From NCBI GenBank assembly GCA_034670405.1, contig JAXDDX010000055.1, positions 744,001 to 808,000 of the forward strand: a stretch of 64,000 nucleotides of DNA. The letters are read 5' to 3'. Positions 60,631 to 64,000 of the stretch are shown in pieces; positions within the stretch are counted from its first letter, which is position 1, and each line of letters starts with the position of its first letter. Below the pieces are notes generated by a model. It saw only the letters and a program-made list of their open reading frames with translations. It was not told where the DNA came from and did no database searches. This DNA comes from Hoplostethus atlanticus. Lineage: Eukaryota > Chordata > Actinopteri > Trachichthyiformes > Trachichthyidae. A program made the position numbers and the translations under genes.

Positions 60631-62112
60631 TGTGGCAACGTGCCACATTACCGGGGTCCGGACAGACAGAGACACAAGGCATGAGGAGGGTTAGTTGGCC
60701 AGCAGGGCCGTTTTATTCACCAACACCAATAAACCCGGCCCCGGTGTTGACGGCAGTTGGTAGCGCCGTCTCCCTCCGCCGACGCACCTCAGTCCTCCCC
60801 GGCGGGTCAGCCGCGGAACCCCAAAGCCGGCCAGCCTGCCAGGCTTGCAGGGGCATCCCGCCCCAACCCCGACTGTCACCAGCTCTTCCAGGCGGCTCCC
60901 GACTGCACCCCCGGGCAGTGTGCGAACCATACCATGGTCTTCGGGGGAGCTCTTTTTTCTAGGGGGGGGTCAGCGGGAGGACTTACTGTGATGCTTGCAA
61001 TAGACATAGGCTATAGGTATGAGTACTGAGTAACATTACAGAACCACACAGTCCACACCACACAGGTCTGCATGCATGATGAAGACGCACATATTGAAAT
61101 ACACATGCTCAGATTAACCCCTCTGATCCGACACTAAAATTCTAAAAACACTGGACACTAAAAACTCGGCTTGTCCTGTGTTGTGATACCGGGCGTTGTC
61201 ACAGTAGTCCCCACAGCAGCAGGTGTAACGTTAGTGTCGCCGGCGGTCAATTTGACGTTTTCCGCGGTCGAAGAAGTAGATGCTACCGGCTCTGGCTCAG
61301 TCGAGTCGATTGGCTGCTTCGACTTCTTTGTAAATCCAAAATTTGTTAGAAGGCTTACTTGTTTTCGTTTCGACATTATCCTGATTACCAAGTAAAACAG
61401 AGAAATATTGGCGCGCAGTGCGTAGACTGAAGTTGTGGTTTTTTTTCTTCTGATAAAACGTGAGTGAAGTTTGATTTGTGCCTGCAGCGCCGCCACGCTC
61501 CGATGGTAATGGCAAGAATAGCATGCATGTCGGTATCTATTACGGTGAATTAGTGAGCAATCATGAATCATACATCAAAATAACCTAATTGTACGCATTA
61601 TACACGATGATGACGATACAGGAAATTGAGAAAAATAGAAATGCATGGCAAAAATAGCATTTATTGTCAATATTTTAGAGACCCCCCAAAATTTCACAAA
61701 TCATGTTTTCAGGGGAGCTCATGTCTCATTAAGGGGAGCCATGGCTCCCCCGTGGTTCGCACCATGCCCCCGGGGACCTCCGTCGGTCGTCGCCGCGGAG
61801 GGAGACGCCGCTCTCCCACTCCGTCCCGCAGCTCGCGCCCTCGCCTCCGTCCCGGCACTCCAGCCGCGGACCCCGCTCAGACGCGGCTGCTGCTGCTGGC
61901 TCGCTCTCCGCTCCTCCGGTCTGCCGGCCCTCGATCCTCCCGATCGCCGCCGGCTTCCGCATACACGCCGCCAGCCTCTCACACTGGCGCGTCCCTTCCA
62001 CTCACACATTCACACACCCAGGTTAAAAAGGCCCGGCTGCACTCAGCTTTAATTGGCCGCAGCCGCTGAGTCCAGCCGAACCTACCACCCTCCCTCCCCC
62101 CAGTCCGCCACA
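60631..62112 (-). mobile_element. Solo-LTR-like fossil with a nested insertion
   Basis: The GC-rich unit begins TGTGG and ends CCACA and is flanked by GACTC on both sides (60626-60630, 62113-62117), a 5-base duplication that fits LTR retrotransposons. An AATAAA-type signal near the 60720 end on the minus strand gives the orientation. About 790 bases of a hAT-like element interrupt it. No internal coding region belongs to it, so it reads as a solo LTR. Family (Gypsy-type?) not assigned. Confidence 0.6.
60955..61740 (-). mobile_element. hAT-like insertion with a transposase N-terminus
   Basis: On the minus strand a frame starts at 61376 with MSKRKQVSLLTNFGFTKKSK and continues with a Ser/Thr/Pro-rich stretch. 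Such a basic start is typical of TTF-finger-type hAT transposases of fish. The rest of the protein is missing. The boundaries are approximate, taken from where the GC-rich LTR sequence stops and resumes. Both edges carry GGGGGAGC/GGGGAGC words that may be its ends. Confidence 0.5.
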
Positions 62113-63071
62113 GACTCCCATGGTAATGACTCCATGACGTTTCACATAGGAACGTCCTTGTTTTACCTCAATGGGCCCAAAGTAATCCACCCCCACGTTG
62201 GTGAATGGAGGCAAGTCTGGAGTTGTTCTTTCTTTGGGAAGGTCCGCCATCTTTTGCTCACACATTTTTCCTTTGTGACGCTTGCAGAAAGCACAACTTG
62301 ATTTTTTTCTTGCGGCTGCATTGCCGTGAGTGATCCAATACTTTTCTCTCAACCTGGAGAGGATGTAATTTCTCCCGCCATGCCTTATCTGTTCATGAAT
62401 GTGTTTGAGAATTAACATGGAGATGTGCTGATCCTTTGACAGGATGATTGGGTGTTTGCTCTCTTCTGGCATTGCACTCCTGGACAGCCTTCCGCCTACT
62501 CTTATCCATCCTCTAGAATAGGGTTCAGCTTGTAGATGGGACTACTCTTTTTCACAAGTTTTCCAGAGAGTAGTGAACAAATCTCGCTGTTAAATCTTTC
62601 CTTTTGGCAGAACTGGATAATAGCGTTTTCTGCCATCGACAGGTCATCAGTTGACAAACCTTGTCCCACTGAACCTCTAGCTTTCAACATCTCCAGGTCA
62701 ATGTGATTGAGATCCGCAGGAGTATCCAACAGAAGTTGCTTCCTTTTTCAACTCAATTCCAATAGAGCCTTCCTTACTTTCAATAGCCATGCAACTGCAG
62801 TTTTCAGTCTCTTCCAATCAGAGTGATACATGATGAGCTGACTAGTTGCACTGCTGTTCTGCACACTTATAGCATTTGCAGAGATTTCCCTTTTGACCTC
62901 TGGATCACCTTCATTAATAGTGGACTCTACCTGGCAGTGCATCCACATTTCCTTTGCTTTCCACAAGAATTCTGGACCTGTTAACCACGTCTTGTTGTTC
63001 AGAAGCTTGTGGACCGTTAGTCCTCTAGACGCATCGTCTGCAGGATTTTGTGATGTGTGGATATCAATCAA
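62113..63071 (-). mobile_element. BEL/Pao retrotransposon fossil, pol fragment
   Basis: Minus-strand remnants show, in order, the region upstream of integrase (NPADDASRGLTVHKLL ... WLTGPEFLW), then KSSPIYKLNPILEDG, then an integrase zinc-binding segment (HEQIRHGGRNYILSRLREKY ... CAFCKRHKGK) and the start of the integrase core (LPPFTNVGVDYFGPIEV). This order is that of BEL/Pao pol. It is an old, broken copy with a few breaks; no LTRs of its own were recognised. The solo-LTR-like unit adjoins it at 62112. Confidence 0.8.
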
Positions 63072-63415
63072 TAAAGATCAATGTGATCAAGGTAGGACTA
63101 TGGCGGCATATAACCTGCGAGGAGAAATCCATGCTTTGAGCGTGCGCGCAGAATCCGAAGCAGCGCGCACAACTATCATTGCTCTCCTGCTCGCGAAACT
63201 TTCACCTGCTTGCTCGCGAGTGTTTGTTTTTTTTGGCAGTAAGTGGGCGGACCCAGTCACAATTGTATCCCTAAATCTAATTGGTTACAGTGATTGGCCT
63301 TTTTGTATCGGTGCAAGTAAACAAGGAAGGAGAAACAATAAAGCTTTATGCTCTGTGGTTGATGGAAGAAAAAAAAGAGTTATGTCCACTTGAATACCTT
63401 GATACCTTGACCTCT
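63072..63415. other. No gene recognised
   Basis: Contains CTCGCGAA/TTCGCGAG-type words and an AATAAA near 63338. No coding sequence was recognised. Confidence 0.4.
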
Positions 63416-63787
63416 GTCATGAAGTGGACTGGTAATTAAGCAGTGGTCTTTTATTTAATGACTTGTTTGATCGATTGATAGCGTGAAACGTATAGGTTGT
63501 GAACGAATCGCGAGCGTCCATGCTTCTCTATCTCCATCAGATGAATGGAGATAGAGAAGCATGTGATGTCACTGTCACTGTGATGTGTGTAATGTCCGAT
63601 AACAAACTCGTCGCGTCTGTTTACTTAACGTCATCGATGATGTTAAAGGGGCTTGAAGGGTTGTCCCATTTCATAGGGAGAGATTTCAACCACTACCCCT
63701 TGTGACTCTGTTCCGAGGGCCAAGCCGAAGGGCGAGGGGCACTCGAAAACGAGTCGTAGGGGTGAAAATGAGAAATGGGATTAGGCC
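63416..63787. mobile_element. Right-half copy of the 52507-53456 TIR element
   Basis: The stretch follows 53100-53456 closely (GACTTGTTTGATCGATT, GTGAAACGTATA, CGATAACAAACTCGTC, CCCCTTGTGACTCTGTTCCG) and ends GAAATGGGATTAGGCC. It differs by a 19-base perfect inverted repeat at 63519-63563 that the other copy lacks. The left half is absent. Confidence 0.8.
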
Positions 63788-64000
63788 TAAGTAGCCTTAA
63801 TCAAATAAATACGTTGATGAATATATATACATGAATAATTACATACATACATGAATCACAGCACTCTATAATAATTCCAGTGTTCGCGCCCTTTGGCAAT
63901 TTATTCACAATCAGTTGTGGGAAAGTGGCAGAAATATTACTGTATAACAGTTATGAATTATGTTCATTCTTTAGGCTATTTGTTTATTTATTTAGTTTAG
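63788..64000. other. AT-rich end of window; nothing recognised
   Basis: No gene, repeat end or RNA-like structure seen. Confidence 0.5.

Noticed and set aside
60720-60960. CpG island or promoter of a host gene
   Set aside because: The GC-rich sequence repeats at 60470-60612, sits between TGTGG and CCACA ends with GACTC flanks, and is better explained as an LTR fossil.
61626-62069. Arg/Ser/Pro-rich proteins over 61.6-62.1 kb on both strands
   Set aside because: High GC content keeps several frames open; the sequence belongs to the LTR fossil.

Overview
This window reads as nuclear DNA of a teleost fish. The evidence is long TG/CA microsatellites, an L2-type LINE whose 3' tail has the eel UnaL2-like ending, tRNA-headed SINEs with the same tail, many hAT and PIF/Harbinger elements with fish-style ends, and a spliced host gene whose exon sizes match vertebrate HMBS. 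No bacterial or phage gene organisation was seen. I cannot name the species.

Layout. 0-3.2 kb holds an unclassified protein gene with a CXC zinc-binding domain; a 5'-truncated L2 LINE has inserted in it. 3.2-10.4 kb has no recognisable gene. 10.4-16.5 kb carries two decayed copies of one Harbinger family, the first with a hAT element nested inside it. 17.8-18.3 kb is a KIAA1586-like hAT transposase remnant, and 20.5-21.0 kb is a MITE. 21-26.8 kb is mostly bare. 26.8-28.4 kb holds the last exons of hydroxymethylbilane synthase (HMBS) on the + strand. I judge this the only recognised conserved host gene, and one of its exons looks damaged.

30.2-57.7 kb is a large nest of repeats. A minisatellite-bearing gene copy at 30.3-31.6 kb has a second copy near 54.5-55.6 kb. 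That second copy is split by about 17 kb of sequence (37.63-54.50 kb) bounded by hAT-type ends. Inside lies another unit with hAT-type ends (37.85-53.98 kb). Inside that lie a split hAT, a stray smoothelin-like CH exon, ~1.1 kb repeat units, a third Harbinger copy with a folded-back end, a small gene-like unit, and a Russian-doll stack in which a SINE sits in a Harbinger that sits in another TIR element. 55.6-57.7 kb holds a spliced two-frame gene pair on the minus strand, of a type I recall from many fish genomes without a known function.

57.9-64 kb holds a complete-ended hAT (57.96-59.20 kb), Harbinger and hAT end fragments, an LTR fossil carrying a hAT insertion, a broken BEL/Pao pol fossil, and a second copy of a TIR element seen at 52.5-53.5 kb.

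The transposon proteins recognised are fragments, and the only near-complete host coding information is HMBS exons 12-15. The value of the window is its insertion history: several insertions can be ordered because an uninterrupted relative of the target site lies elsewhere in the same window. All family names come from memory of protein and end motifs; no database search was possible.
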